Positions 23,424 through 31,799 of a stretch of DNA of 64,000 bases are shown here, one piece after another. A model generated the notes under the pieces. That model was given only the letters and a program-made list of their open reading frames with translations, ran no database searches and had not been told where the DNA came from. The position numbers and the translations under genes are program-made. This DNA is from Terriglobia bacterium (GTDB taxonomy: Bacteria; Acidobacteriota; Terriglobia; Terriglobales; Acidobacteriaceae), in assembly GCA_020073465.1 (NCBI GenBank), contig JAIQFC010000017.1, positions 62,001-126,000 on the forward strand. The letters run 5' to 3'. Numbering within the stretch: position 1 is the first letter of the stretch; every line of letters starts with the position of its first letter.

Positions 23424-23510
23424 CTTTCGCCCCTTCCGGGGCCCGTGTTTGTCTGCTTACTACCCACGGCTTGCGCCCCTTCGGCAGGCTCAGGGCAAGC
23501 TGTGGGCTGC
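23424..23510. repeat. Degenerate family C repeat
   Basis: TTTCGCCCCttccGGGGC, CTACCCACGGCTTGCGCC and GGGCTGCATTCTGTCGCCGC match the 29657 element, but the middle hairpin is interrupted by an inserted CTTCGGCAGGCTCAGGGCAAGC segment. It lies between the FmdB-like and YjbR-like genes. Confidence 0.6.
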
Positions 23511-23585
23511 ATTCTGTCGCCGCTCCCGCGGCTTGCGTCCGGTGGTTGAAGGCGGTTGGAATCTTTGGGTCAGCAATTGCGTTGT

Positions 23586-23918
23586 TTACGACTTCCTCAA
23601 CAGACGCTTGGGGGCGGTGTCGCGCCATGCGGCTTCGATGGCCTTGCGCAGGGTTTCCTTGTCGGCGGCTTTCAGCTGGACGCTGGTGGCGCCGCGACGT
23701 CCCCAGACGCCCTTTACGGGTACGAACACGTCGGGATAGTCCTTCGAGAAGTAGTGCTGCTGCTCGGGTGGGAGCTTGACCATTCCGTGGGATTTGTCGG
23801 GATATCCGAGCGTGGCAAAGATTTTTCCGCCGACGCGGAAGTCAGGATGGCTCATGTGCGCGCGTTCTTCGGTCTCGGGGAAGGACAGGGCTAGGCGGCG
23901 AAAGTCGTTGGCGGTCAC
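23586..23918 (-). CDS. MmcQ/YjbR-family protein
   Basis: 110 residues, the normal length for this family: MTANDFRRLALSFPETEERAHMSHPDFRVGGKIFATL followed by KLPPEQQHYF and WGRRGATSVQL. Family members fold like a double-wing DNA-binding domain (CyaY-like), but their role is not established. It is a single gene with no partner evident. Confidence 0.85.
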   Translation of the reverse strand: MTANDFRRLALSFPETEERAHMSHPDFRVGGKIFATLGYPDKSHGMVKLPPEQQHYFSKDYPDVFVPVKGVWGRRGATSVQLKAADKETLRKAIEAAWRDTAPKRLLRKS

Positions 23919-24035
23919 GGGTGCGTTTCTCCACGGGGACGTGCGGTCGCTAGTATAACGACGGATGAGGCATCCGGTTACGGTCGCTGCGGTGACAGAT
24001 TTCGCGTTATGAAGGACAGGGCAGGCACCCCGCCA

Positions 24036-25358
24036 TCAATCTTCGGCCACCCTTGCGTCTGGTCCAACCTTGTAGCTCAGCGAAACTTCGCAGGTTTTCG
24101 AGGATGCTGTCACTTTGGCCTTGCCCTTATCGCCTTCCCCGAAGAGAACCGGCATTTCTGTCGTACCCTGGGCCGAAGCCTGCTGCGTCGCTTTCTTAGA
24201 CTCGCTCTTGAATTCGCTGGTCACATCAATGGGTTCTCCTGGCTGGAAACCACTGAAACTCAGCAGAAACACGAGCCCGGTCGGACTCTCCAGACGAGCC
24301 GAGGCCGTGCACTCCCCCTTCCCGTGGGACTCCAGAGGAAAAGGCACGACCACGGCAAAGGCTTTCGTGGTTGCGTCTTCGGAAACCAGTGCCCAGCGGA
24401 TCGGTTCGCCGTGCGCCATGTGGAAGAAGTTGAAGTTGCGAACCGGAACATTCTCGCCTTTGATCTTGTAACTAATCGCGCCTGCCTGATCGACACTGCT
24501 TTCCCATCGCTGATAGGTGTCATCCAGCCACTTGCTCCACAGAAGCAGCTTGTCGCCCTGCTTGAATCCCTGGGCGTGAAGTTCGTACTCCACCACTGGC
24601 CCCGTCCCCTTCATCTTCTTGCGACTTGTCTCGGTGAATTTCAGTGAAGCGCCAGAGGTGCTGGCGTCATTCCATTCAAAGTCGGGCTTAAGATGCGCCT
24701 CTTTCTCCTCGGCTGCTTCCGCAGCCAGTTCTTCCACGGACAAGGATTCCTTCCAGCCTGACACGGCTCCATAGGGCAAGGCCCCGGCACGCAGTCCCTC
24801 CGCGACCACTTTCTGCGCCTCCTCGATCAAGTCTTGATGCTCTTTGGTAAAAACAAATGCCGACTTCTCTGTGCTGAGCACAGTCTTCTTTTCTTTGTCC
24901 GAATAGAACGTGAGCTTTACCGGATACTCAGTGTCCCACTGCACGTCTCTGCCGAGGTCCCAGATCTCGAAATGGTAGTAGCCGCTCTTCTTGATGTCGA
25001 AATCCTTCACCTTCGCTTCCTGCTGGCCGGGCGTCCGCACTTCTGCTTCGACCCAGATTTGACCGGGCGATTCGTTGGTCACGCGCACGTACAGTTGCGG
25101 CTGTACCTTCCCCGGCTTGCCATTGGCGCCCATAAAAATTGCCTTCATTCCGGGACGTAACAAAATTCCTCCCAGTATCTTCAGGCTGCCCCCGGGTACT
25201 GACACGGTCTTCTGCTTGATCTTGCCCTTGGGGGCAAAGTAGACCCATTGCGGTTCAAGACCTCTCTGAGCAAAAGCCACAGCAGCGAGCAGTTGAAAAA
25301 TCAGAAGGCCAAGGATGGCGCGAATGACAGTGCGGTAGCGGATATAGCGGCTCAGCAT
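24036..25358 (-). CDS. Secreted protein of unknown function
   Basis: 440 residues with an N-terminal signal or anchor (AILGLLIFQLLAAVAFAQ, about 14-31). The mature part is rich in beta strands and has no catalytic motif I recognise. Segments such as QLYVRVTNESPGQIWVEAEV and YYHFEIWDLGRDVQWDTEYPVKLTFYSDKEKKTVLSTE resemble immunoglobulin-like folds. A helical charged stretch (SVEELAAEAAEEKEAHLKPD) lies near 210-230. There is no neighbour that suggests a role. Likely periplasmic. Confidence 0.65.
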   Translation of the reverse strand: MLSRYIRYRTVIRAILGLLIFQLLAAVAFAQRGLEPQWVYFAPKGKIKQKTVSVPGGSLKILGGILLRPGMKAIFMGANGKPGKVQPQLYVRVTNESPGQIWVEAEVRTPGQQEAKVKDFDIKKSGYYHFEIWDLGRDVQWDTEYPVKLTFYSDKEKKTVLSTEKSAFVFTKEHQDLIEEAQKVVAEGLRAGALPYGAVSGWKESLSVEELAAEAAEEKEAHLKPDFEWNDASTSGASLKFTETSRKKMKGTGPVVEYELHAQGFKQGDKLLLWSKWLDDTYQRWESSVDQAGAISYKIKGENVPVRNFNFFHMAHGEPIRWALVSEDATTKAFAVVVPFPLESHGKGECTASARLESPTGLVFLLSFSGFQPGEPIDVTSEFKSESKKATQQASAQGTTEMPVLFGEGDKGKAKVTASSKTCEVSLSYKVGPDARVAED

Positions 25359-25657
25359 GAAAATGCCTCCTCGAGTGAGTCACCGGAAAATTGGATATGG
25401 CCGCCCGGGATCGAAACCGACAGATTGGTTAGTGCGGTCACAATGCGCCCAAGGTTGATGTTTGTCAACGGACTCGGACCGGTGGTAGCTGTGTAGTTTG
25501 ATTGTCATTCCGAGCAAGAGTTCTTTGCGCAGCGAGGAATGTGGGCGAGACGCGCGAAGGGTCGCATTCTTTGCGACCCAATAATCGCGCGCTTGGCTCG
25601 CTTCCTTACTAAGCTGTACATGCACCGCTACCGTTGCCACGGTGGTAGACTCCGGCC
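25359..25657. repeat. 299-bp divergent intergenic region with TGTCATTCCGAGC repeat
   Basis: The gap between the secreted protein gene (-) and rsmI (+) carries a TGTCATTCCGAGC repeat from 25502, with inner arms such as GGGTCGCA-ttct-TTGCGACCC (25559-25580). I see no clear promoter or RNA gene in it. Confidence 0.55.
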
Positions 25658-26572
25658 ATGAAGGACTCCGGACGCGAGCTTGTCCCCCCTGCCACTGCTT
25701 TGGAGAATTCTTCCCATTCTGCAGGTCCGGCTCTATATCTCGTCGGCACGCCGATCGGCAATCTGGAGGACATCACGCTGCGGGCGGTGCGCGTGTTGAA
25801 GGAAGTGGACGTGATCGCCTGCGAAGACACGCGGCAGACGCAGAAGCTGCTGAACCACTACGCGATTTCCACCCGCACCACCAGCTACCACGAGCACAAC
25901 GAGATGACGAAGTCCGCTGAGCTGGTGAAAGAGTTGCAGGAGGGCGCGAGCGTCGCGCTGGTGACGGATGCGGGCATGCCGGGGATTTCCGATCCGGGGT
26001 ATCGGCTGATCTCGCTGGCCATCCGCCATCATGTGCCGGTGGTGCCGATTCCGGGAGCGTCGGCGTTCCTGGCGGCGCTGGTGGCGAGCGGGCTGCCTAC
26101 AGACTCGTTCCGGTTCAGCGGATTTCTTCCGGCAAAGCGTGGGGAGCGGCGGGCGGCGCTGGAGGCGATCCGGACTTCGCCGCGCACGCAGGTGTTCTAC
26201 GAGGCTCCGCACCGGATAGTAGAGGCGCTGACAGACGTTGTCGAGGTTCTGGGAGAGGCCCGGCATGTCGTGGTCGCGCGCGAAGTGACCAAGCTGCATG
26301 AAGAGTTTCTGCGCGGGCGCGCGGGCGAGGTGCTGGAGGCGCTAAAGTCGCGGGAGTCGGTCAAGGGAGAGATCACGCTGCTGATCGGCAAGGCGGAGGA
26401 AGTAATTCATGGAGCGGCGGACGCCTCGTCCGCCCGCCTTTCCATCCGTCAGAGGGTTGAGCAGATCATGGCAGAAGAGAAGGTCGACGAGAAGGCCGCG
26501 CTGAAGAAAGTGGCGAAAGAGCGGGGGATTTCGAAGAGCGAGGCGTACCGGGAGTGGCAGAGGAGCAAGTAG
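25658..26572 (+). CDS. rsmI: 16S rRNA 2'-O-ribose C1402 methyltransferase with in-frame hairpin repeat
   Basis: 304-residue tetrapyrrole-methylase-fold enzyme that methylates C1402 in the ribosomal P site. Signatures: LYLVGTPIGNLEDITLRA, ACEDTRQTQKLL, VTDAGMPGISDPGYRL, VPIPGASAFLAAL and RFSGFLPAKRGERR. The C-terminal RsmI tail ends EAYREWQRSK. Residues about 251-263 (HGAADASSARLSI) come from a one-hairpin copy of the RAYT-type repeat (26408-26445), placed between the catalytic domain and the tail. The ATG at 25658 leaves a 27-residue leader before the first conserved strand, so a later start is possible. Confidence 0.93.
   Translation: MKDSGRELVPPATALENSSHSAGPALYLVGTPIGNLEDITLRAVRVLKEVDVIACEDTRQTQKLLNHYAISTRTTSYHEHNEMTKSAELVKELQEGASVALVTDAGMPGISDPGYRLISLAIRHHVPVVPIPGASAFLAALVASGLPTDSFRFSGFLPAKRGERRAALEAIRTSPRTQVFYEAPHRIVEALTDVVEVLGEARHVVVAREVTKLHEEFLRGRAGEVLEALKSRESVKGEITLLIGKAEEVIHGAADASSARLSIRQRVEQIMAEEKVDEKAALKKVAKERGISKSEAYREWQRSK
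26408..26445. repeat. RAYT-type single hairpin repeat inside rsmI
   Basis: CATGGAG, hairpin GGCGGACG-CCT-CGTCCGCC (26416-26434), then TTTCCAT. This is a half-size copy bounded by the same CATGGAG/TCCAT ends, and it keeps the rsmI frame open. Confidence 0.82.
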
Positions 26573-26651
26573 CAAGGGTCGTTCGGGTATCCGCTCTAAG
26601 TACGACCTTAAGTGATGAGATCCTTCTGCCGATTTAAATGATAAGGTTTTC

Positions 26652-27650
26652 GTGAACTGTTCTAAGATGGACACCACAACTCCAATGAAAAAGTTAACGA
26701 CGCTTGAACTCTGCGCTGGCGGGGGCGGTCAAGCCTTAGGGCTGGAGCAGGCTGGCATCGAGCATGTAGCCTTGGTTGAATTCGACCGGCACGCCTGTAA
26801 CACGCTTCGGCTTAATCGGCCTAAATGGAATGTGCTTCAGGCTGATATTCGGGAGTTTGACGCTAGACCATACACCGGTGTCGACATTGTTTCGGGTGGC
26901 CTTCCTTGCCCTCCTTTTTCTGTAGCGGGCAAGCAGCTCGGCGTCAAGGACGAAAGAAATCTTTTTCCCGCAGCCATCCGGATAATCTCAGAGGCACGTC
27001 CACGTGCAGTGATGATCGAAAACGTAAGAGGGATTCTGGACGCAGTGTTTGAGGATTATCGGCGATACGTCGTAAGTCAACTGGCAAAACTGGGCTATCG
27101 CTCCGATTGGCACCTGCTAAATGCATCGGATTTTGGCGTCCCACAGCTTAGACCTCGGGTCGTTTTCGTCGCGGTGCGAAAGGGTCTTTTTGACAACTTC
27201 TCATGGCCTTCTGGGGACTTTGGCCTTCCGGCTACGGTGGGTGAGACCTTGTTCGATCTGATGGCGGCCGACGGCTGGCAGGGGGCGAAGTTCTGGCGCG
27301 AAAAGGCCAACGAGATCGCTCCGACCATAGTTGGGGGCAGCCTGAAGCACGGCGGACCCGATCTCGGACCTACCCGAGCGCGTCGGGCCTGGGCGAGCCT
27401 GGGGGTGGATGGAATTGGAATTGCCAACGAACCGCCCAACAGGAACCACAAAGGGATGCCACGTTTGACCGTCCGAATGGTGGCGCGCCTGCAAGGGTTC
27501 CCCGACGATTGGCAGTTTTCTGGAGGAAAAACCGCCGCCTACCGCCAGGTAGGCAACGCGTTTCCACCTCCAGTCGCAAGAGCGATAGCTACACAAGTTC
27601 GAGAGTGCTTGACTAGTGCGCGTCTTTTTTCCTTGGCGGTAGGCTCCTGA
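26652..27650 (+). CDS. Type II DNA cytosine-5 methyltransferase
   Basis: 332 residues. C5-methyltransferase motifs in order: I (LELCAGGGGQALGLEQAG), IV (SGGLPCPPFS, with the catalytic cysteine after proline), VI (IENVRG), VIII (QLRPRVVFVA), IX (RMVARLQGFPDDW) and X (YRQVGNAFPPPVARAIA). The target-recognition region between VIII and IX is short, about 85 residues. Next genes encode an NaeI-type endonuclease and a Vsr nuclease, so this is the protecting methylase, probably of GCCGGC by analogy with NaeI. Start could be GTG 26652 (TAAGG ahead of it), ATG 26667 or ATG 26685. The DNA is visibly more AT-rich than that of rsmI. Confidence 0.93.
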   Translation: MNCSKMDTTTPMKKLTTLELCAGGGGQALGLEQAGIEHVALVEFDRHACNTLRLNRPKWNVLQADIREFDARPYTGVDIVSGGLPCPPFSVAGKQLGVKDERNLFPAAIRIISEARPRAVMIENVRGILDAVFEDYRRYVVSQLAKLGYRSDWHLLNASDFGVPQLRPRVVFVAVRKGLFDNFSWPSGDFGLPATVGETLFDLMAADGWQGAKFWREKANEIAPTIVGGSLKHGGPDLGPTRARRAWASLGVDGIGIANEPPNRNHKGMPRLTVRMVARLQGFPDDWQFSGGKTAAYRQVGNAFPPPVARAIATQVRECLTSARLFSLAVGS

Positions 27651-27711
27651 GCCAAACAGTCAATCTCGATCTCTCATTGACATAGAGACAAGTCATTCCT
27701 AAATTGGCTGC

Positions 27712-28554
27712 ATGACCAATGCGGGAACGACCACACAGCCGCTGCCCGACCCAGAACTCGACGCCGTTCTAGCTGAAATCGAGAATATTCCGGATTTCCA
27801 AGGGAAGACCGCGGGCGTCATTCGAAAGGCAATCGACAATGTTCTGCAGGGGGACAGAACACGCCGCTACTCTATCAGTCAACTGACTCCGGAAGAAAAG
27901 AAGCATATCGGAACGCAAGTAGAGAGAGGCCTGAAGAGCGATTTCTTTCAGGATCGTGCGGGTAAAGTTTCAGACACCACCATTGCAGACGTGGAGGTCG
28001 ACATTAAGAACACCATTGGGGACAACTGGATGATTCCGCCCGAGGCTGTGGGCCGCCTCTGCTTGTTGACACAGATTGATGAGAAGTCGGCAAAGTATTC
28101 GGTCGGACTGATTCGAGCTCGCGATGAGCTTCTCGGAAAAGAAAACCAAGACAAGAAGAAGTCCTTTTCAAAGGAAGGCAGGAAATCGATTAGCTGGATC
28201 GTAAAGGACGCGTCGTTACCGGTAAGCGCATTCTTGATTTCCCCTCCAACAATTCGTGACGGGATTTTCGAAAAAAGCAGCGGTCAAGCACGAGTTACAG
28301 AACTCTTTCGGCAAATTCAAGCTGCACCGATTCACCGTTCTGATATTGAAGCAGTCGCCGCGACCAAAGACAGACAAGTTGACGTTCGCGCGAGGGTCAG
28401 GGACGCCAAAACCAAGCTCCATCAAGAAGGCTTGTTGGTTTTGCGCGGTTGGAACCGTGTGGAAAATGATGAGGCGCGGAGGCGCGGCTACCCGATCGAC
28501 CGGAAGCAATGCATCAGCATTCCGCTGCAGAACCGGCCAGACACTCCGAAATAG
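27712..28554 (+). CDS. NaeI-family type II restriction endonuclease
   Basis: 280-residue enzyme resembling NaeI from Lechevalieria as I recall that sequence: GKTAGVIRKAIDNVLQGDRT aligns with its TAGVLRDTLDQLYDGQRT, and GTQVERGLKSDFF with its GTLVEINLHREF. The catalytic set E70/D86/D95/K97 of NaeI corresponds to E71, D88, D97 and K99 here (SDTTIADVEVDIKN), followed by WMIPPEAVGRLCL. The position equal to NaeI L43, which blocks its ligase-like site, is V44. The C-terminal part (QARVTELFRQIQ...) corresponds to the DNA-binding Topo domain. Recognition of GCCGGC is inferred. It is flanked by the methylase and Vsr genes on the same strand. Confidence 0.85.
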   Translation: MTNAGTTTQPLPDPELDAVLAEIENIPDFQGKTAGVIRKAIDNVLQGDRTRRYSISQLTPEEKKHIGTQVERGLKSDFFQDRAGKVSDTTIADVEVDIKNTIGDNWMIPPEAVGRLCLLTQIDEKSAKYSVGLIRARDELLGKENQDKKKSFSKEGRKSISWIVKDASLPVSAFLISPPTIRDGIFEKSSGQARVTELFRQIQAAPIHRSDIEAVAATKDRQVDVRARVRDAKTKLHQEGLLVLRGWNRVENDEARRRGYPIDRKQCISIPLQNRPDTPK

Positions 28555-28560
28555 GTCGAC

Positions 28561-28980
28561 ATGGACACAATTTCGATCACGCGCCGAAGCGAGAACATGC
28601 GGCGAATCCGAAGCAAGGATACCAAGCCGGAGATGGCTGTCCGATCTCTGGTTCATCGCCTTGGCTATCGTTTCCGCTTGCACCGCAATGATCTGCCCGG
28701 GCGACCTGATCTGGTTTTTCCGAGCTCACGAAAACTGATATTCGTGCACGGTTGCTTCTGGCATCAACACAAGCGCTGCACCGATGGGCGCTTGCCAAAG
28801 TCGCGAAAGTCTTATTGGAAACCGAAGTTGCAGGCAAACACAGAACGCGACAAAAGGCACCGGGCGAAGCTCAGGAGCCTTGGCTGGGACGTTCTGGTAA
28901 TTTGGGATTGTGAAACGGCGAATATGGCCAAGCTCGTGACGAAGCTGCGGCAATTTCTCGACAACCAATCACACTCCTAA
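28561..28980 (+). CDS. vsr: Very-short-patch repair endonuclease Vsr
   Basis: 139-residue nuclease that nicks next to the T of T-G mismatches formed when 5-methylcytosine deaminates. Family motifs: RSENMRRIRSKDTKPEMAVRSLVHRLGYRFRLHRNDLPGRPDLVF (N-terminal zinc-site region and catalytic Asp in PDLVF), HGCFWHQHKRC, YWKPKLQANTERDKR and GWDVLVIWDCE. It starts 6 bases after the endonuclease stop and is surely in the same operon. It protects the methylated sites made by the partner C5 methylase from mutation. Confidence 0.95.
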   Translation: MDTISITRRSENMRRIRSKDTKPEMAVRSLVHRLGYRFRLHRNDLPGRPDLVFPSSRKLIFVHGCFWHQHKRCTDGRLPKSRKSYWKPKLQANTERDKRHRAKLRSLGWDVLVIWDCETANMAKLVTKLRQFLDNQSHS

Positions 28981-29007
28981 CTCCACCAGCATTGCCACTG
29001 ACGGCCG

Positions 29008-29466
29008 CTACTTCCCCGACAACTCCCGCTTCACGATTTCGCTAACCATCTTCCCTTCCACGCGCATGCCGGCGGTGTTGAAGCGGGCCATGGCGTTCTT
29101 CATCACGGTGCCCATTTCTTTCATGGTGGGGGAACCCATTTCGGCGATCGTGGCTTTCACTCCGGCGACGATGTCGGCCTCGGCGGCGGCTTTGGGGAGG
29201 TAGGTTTCGATCAGGACGATCTCGGCGGCTTCTTTGTCGGCCATTTCCTGGCGTCCGCCCTTGGTGAACTGCTCGACGGACTCCTTGCGCTGCTTGATCA
29301 GCGTGGTCAGCACGGCCTGGGATTCTTTGTCGTCGAGCGGGGCCATCTTCTCGACCTGGCGAAGATGCAGTGCGCTCTTGACCATGCGCAGGGTGGAGAG
29401 GCGGGCTTCGTCCTTCGCCTTCATGGCGGAGACGATGTCTTTCTGGATCTGTTCGACGAGGCTCAT
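29008..29466 (-). CDS. GatB/YqeY-domain protein
   Basis: 152-residue YqeY-family protein, normal length: MSLVEQIQKDIVSAMKAKDEARLSTLRMVKSAL, KQRKESVEQFTKGGRQEMADKEAAEI and YLPKAAAEADI are family hallmarks. It is all helical and shares the tail domain of GatB amidotransferase, suggesting tRNA binding, but its function is unproven. It is convergent with the restriction-modification island. Confidence 0.92.
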   Translation of the reverse strand: MSLVEQIQKDIVSAMKAKDEARLSTLRMVKSALHLRQVEKMAPLDDKESQAVLTTLIKQRKESVEQFTKGGRQEMADKEAAEIVLIETYLPKAAAEADIVAGVKATIAEMGSPTMKEMGTVMKNAMARFNTAGMRVEGKMVSEIVKRELSGK

Positions 29467-30041
29467 GGGGGGATTATACGTGTGCGTGTTCGGTGTTGGG
29501 AGCGCGCGGTGCCGTCCCGACGGGACTCGGTGGTCCCCTCCGGCCTACCCAGTGCTTACGCCCTGGGCTAATGAATGCCGCCGCTCGCGGCTGGGGAGTC
29601 TAGCTGCGGGTGCGAGGTAGGTATGCCGGTTTCTTCGAAGTCTGTGTCACAGCTTTCTTTCGCCCCGCTGGGGCTTGGTCTCGTTCCACGTTCTACCCAC
29701 GGCTTGCGCCGTGGGCTGCATTCTTTCGCCGCTTCGCGGCTGGGATCAAGAAGAGGCTGCTGAAGAGTATTCTCTGCGCGGAAGCCTGACCTCAAGGGAT
29801 GAAGCCCTTTTCTAAAAAAAGCGAGTTATCGCAGCGCTGGAAGCGCTGCGCCACCCGAGATCAGCAAGGGTGCTGCCTGCCCAAAATCAAGCGCGAGATC
29901 GAGTATTTCCACAGCCTGCTTGTGACCCAGATCACGGCGGCGCAGGACACGACAATTTAGGGTATTGCGATCCCGGGGAGCGTGCTCTGCGAGGGCGGTT
30001 CCGGTAAACTAATAGACATTCCCTTCATAAGGACTCTCACT
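29467..30041. repeat. 575-bp intergenic region with dispersed hairpin repeats
   Basis: Contents in order: a degenerate family C piece at about 29510-29590 (GCCTACCCAGTGCTTACGCC, CCGCTCGCGGCTGG), a good family C copy at 29657-29735 with hairpins GCCCC-gct-GGGGC (29662-29674) and CCCACGGC-ttgc-GCCGTGGG (29696-29715), and a family D hairpin at 29830-29850. An in-frame ATG at 29799 gives 54 codons, but much of it is hairpin sequence and I do not call it a gene. The last 40 bases hold the leader of the aminotransferase gene. Confidence 0.7.
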
Positions 30042-31232
30042 ATGTTGCGCAAGAACCGTCTTTTTACTCCTGGGCCAACGCCGTTACTTCCGGCGGCGCA
30101 GACGGCCATGGCTTCCTTCACCGCGCATCACCGCACCGCCGACTTCCGCGCGCTGTTTCAACGCGTGCTCGTAGATATGAAGGAGTTCATCGGCACAAAG
30201 AATGACGTGCTGGTGCTGGCGTGCTCGGGGACGGGCGTGATGGAGGCGTCGGTCTCGAACCTGACCTCGCCCGGCGACAAGGTGCTGGTGCTGACGGCGG
30301 GGAAATTCGGCGAACGCTGGACGGGACTGGCCAAGGCGTTCGGATGCAACGTCGATGTGCTGAGCGCTCCCTACGGCGAGACATTTTCGCTGACCGACAT
30401 TCGCGCGAGGCTCACGCCTGATGTGCGTGCAGTCTTCGTGCAGGCGACGGAGAGTTCAACCGGGGCGCGGCATGATGTCGAAGGCATCGCCAAGATCGTA
30501 GGCGCGCAGCAAGACACCTTGCTGGTGGTCGATGCCATCACCGGGCTCGGGACGACTCATCTGGATGTCGATGGCTGGGGTGTGGACGTGATCATCGGAG
30601 GGTCGCAGAAGGCGCTGATGATGCCTCCCGGGCTGGGCTATTGCGCGGTGAGCGAGCGGGCGTGGCAGCGGATGGAGAAGACATCGTCCCCGCGCTACTA
30701 CTTCGATCTGCGCAAGGAGCGGAAATCGGCGGCGAAGGGCGAGACTGCGTACACGCCCGCGACCTCGCTATTTGCGGCGCTAGGAGCGGCGCTGGAGTTC
30801 ATTCGCGGCATGGGCAATGGTAACCTGGCGCAGGGCCGCGAGACGCTGGTCAACAACGCGGAACTGTGCGCCGAGATGACGCGGGCGGGGGCGAAGGCTC
30901 TTGGGCTGAAACTCTACGCATCCTCACCGGCGGCGGCGCTCACCGCGATCTCATCGCCGGACGGTATTGATTCGGGAAAGATCGTCAAGGAATTCCGCGA
31001 AGCCTTCGATGCAGTGGTGGCCAACGGGCAAGGGGAGATGAAGGGAAAGCTGTTCCGCATCGCCCACATCGGCTACTACGACTACCTGGACACGATCGGC
31101 ATTCTGGCGGCGCTGGAACATGTGTTGGCCAGAACCACCGCCAGAACCGCCGACTATGGTGCGGCGGTGAAGGCGGCACAGGAAGTTTATGCCCGGAGCC
31201 TGACCGAGAAACGACAACTGGTGGGAGTTTAA
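30042..31232 (+). CDS. Class V aminotransferase (serine/alanine-glyoxylate type)
   Basis: 396-residue PLP enzyme of the purple-acid-aminotransferase family that also includes the '42-kDa soluble hydrogenase subunit' annotation. Seen: RLFTPGPTPLLPAAQTAMA at the start, ACSGTGVMEASVSNL for phosphate binding, DAITGLGTTHLDVD with the cofactor aspartate, and IIGGSQKALMMPPGLG with the PLP lysine. It may convert serine or alanine with a keto acid; a role with SerA, located 0.6 kb downstream, in serine synthesis is possible. The ATG at 30042 is preceded by ATAAGGA, and the frame upstream is not conserved. Confidence 0.9.
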   Translation: MLRKNRLFTPGPTPLLPAAQTAMASFTAHHRTADFRALFQRVLVDMKEFIGTKNDVLVLACSGTGVMEASVSNLTSPGDKVLVLTAGKFGERWTGLAKAFGCNVDVLSAPYGETFSLTDIRARLTPDVRAVFVQATESSTGARHDVEGIAKIVGAQQDTLLVVDAITGLGTTHLDVDGWGVDVIIGGSQKALMMPPGLGYCAVSERAWQRMEKTSSPRYYFDLRKERKSAAKGETAYTPATSLFAALGAALEFIRGMGNGNLAQGRETLVNNAELCAEMTRAGAKALGLKLYASSPAAALTAISSPDGIDSGKIVKEFREAFDAVVANGQGEMKGKLFRIAHIGYYDYLDTIGILAALEHVLARTTARTADYGAAVKAAQEVYARSLTEKRQLVGV

Positions 31233-31255
31233 GGACTGCCGGTTGGGGCAGTCCT
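31232..31255. terminator. Hairpin between convergent genes
   Basis: AGGACTGCC-ggttgg-GGCAGTCCT, a perfect 9-bp stem overlapping the aminotransferase stop codon and 7 bases from the stop of the convergent lipoprotein gene. There is no T-tract, so termination by this structure alone is uncertain. Confidence 0.55.
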
Positions 31256-31261
31256 CGCCTC

Positions 31262-31660
31262 CTAGTTGACCGTGAAGTTCATCGGCGTCGAGGTCTCAGG
31301 CAGCGTGCCACCGCCGTAGATGCCTCCGGAAGTACCGGGATTGGTTACGGTAACAGACACTGTTCCGGAATTCATGATCGCAGCTGCGGGAATGGCGGCC
31401 TCAAGCTTGGTCGCACTCTTGGTACTGGCGTCGGGGGTGTACGTAACGCCGGCGAAACTGACGGTCGCGCCGGAGGCAAAGCTCGTGCCATCGACTTCCA
31501 GCGTGAACGCGGCGCCGCCAGAAGTTGCGCTGGCCGGATTCAGCTGAGTGATCGTGGGCTTTGTGCCCGGTGACGGTGGAGTTGTTGCCTTTTTGGAGTA
31601 TCCGCAGCCCAGACCAACAGCAAGGACCATGGCAAGGATTAACATCTTAGCGATTTTCAT
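31262..31660 (-). CDS. Small secreted IPT/TIG-domain protein, probable lipoprotein
   Basis: 132 residues. A signal sequence (MLILAMVLAVGLGC) ends in a cysteine that may be lipidated, although the lipobox VGLGC is not perfect. A Thr/Pro linker leads to one immunoglobulin-like IPT/TIG domain: PTITQLNPASATSGGAAFTLEVDGTSFASGATVSFAGV and ending VTVTNPGTSGG...MNFTVN. Such domains are common in cell-surface proteins of Acidobacteriota. The ATG at 31660 starts the signal sequence; the frame runs on to 31732 without support. Confidence 0.8.
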   Translation of the reverse strand: MKIAKMLILAMVLAVGLGCGYSKKATTPPSPGTKPTITQLNPASATSGGAAFTLEVDGTSFASGATVSFAGVTYTPDASTKSATKLEAAIPAAAIMNSGTVSVTVTNPGTSGGIYGGGTLPETSTPMNFTVN

Positions 31661-31799
31661 AACTGTTCTCCCAGAGGGCGGGGGCCCGATAGAGAAGAGT
31701 GTAGAAATAGGCGGGGTCTGACGTGTCAGCACAGTGTCATTTTCATGTCAACGTCTCGTCACGCGTAATGTCTCGGAATTGTCATCACGGGTAGGAAGG

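Noticed and set aside
29799-29963. 54-codon frame starting MKPFSKKSELSQRWKRC
   Set aside because: Much of it is the family D hairpin, and no homologous protein comes to mind; possibly a relic.
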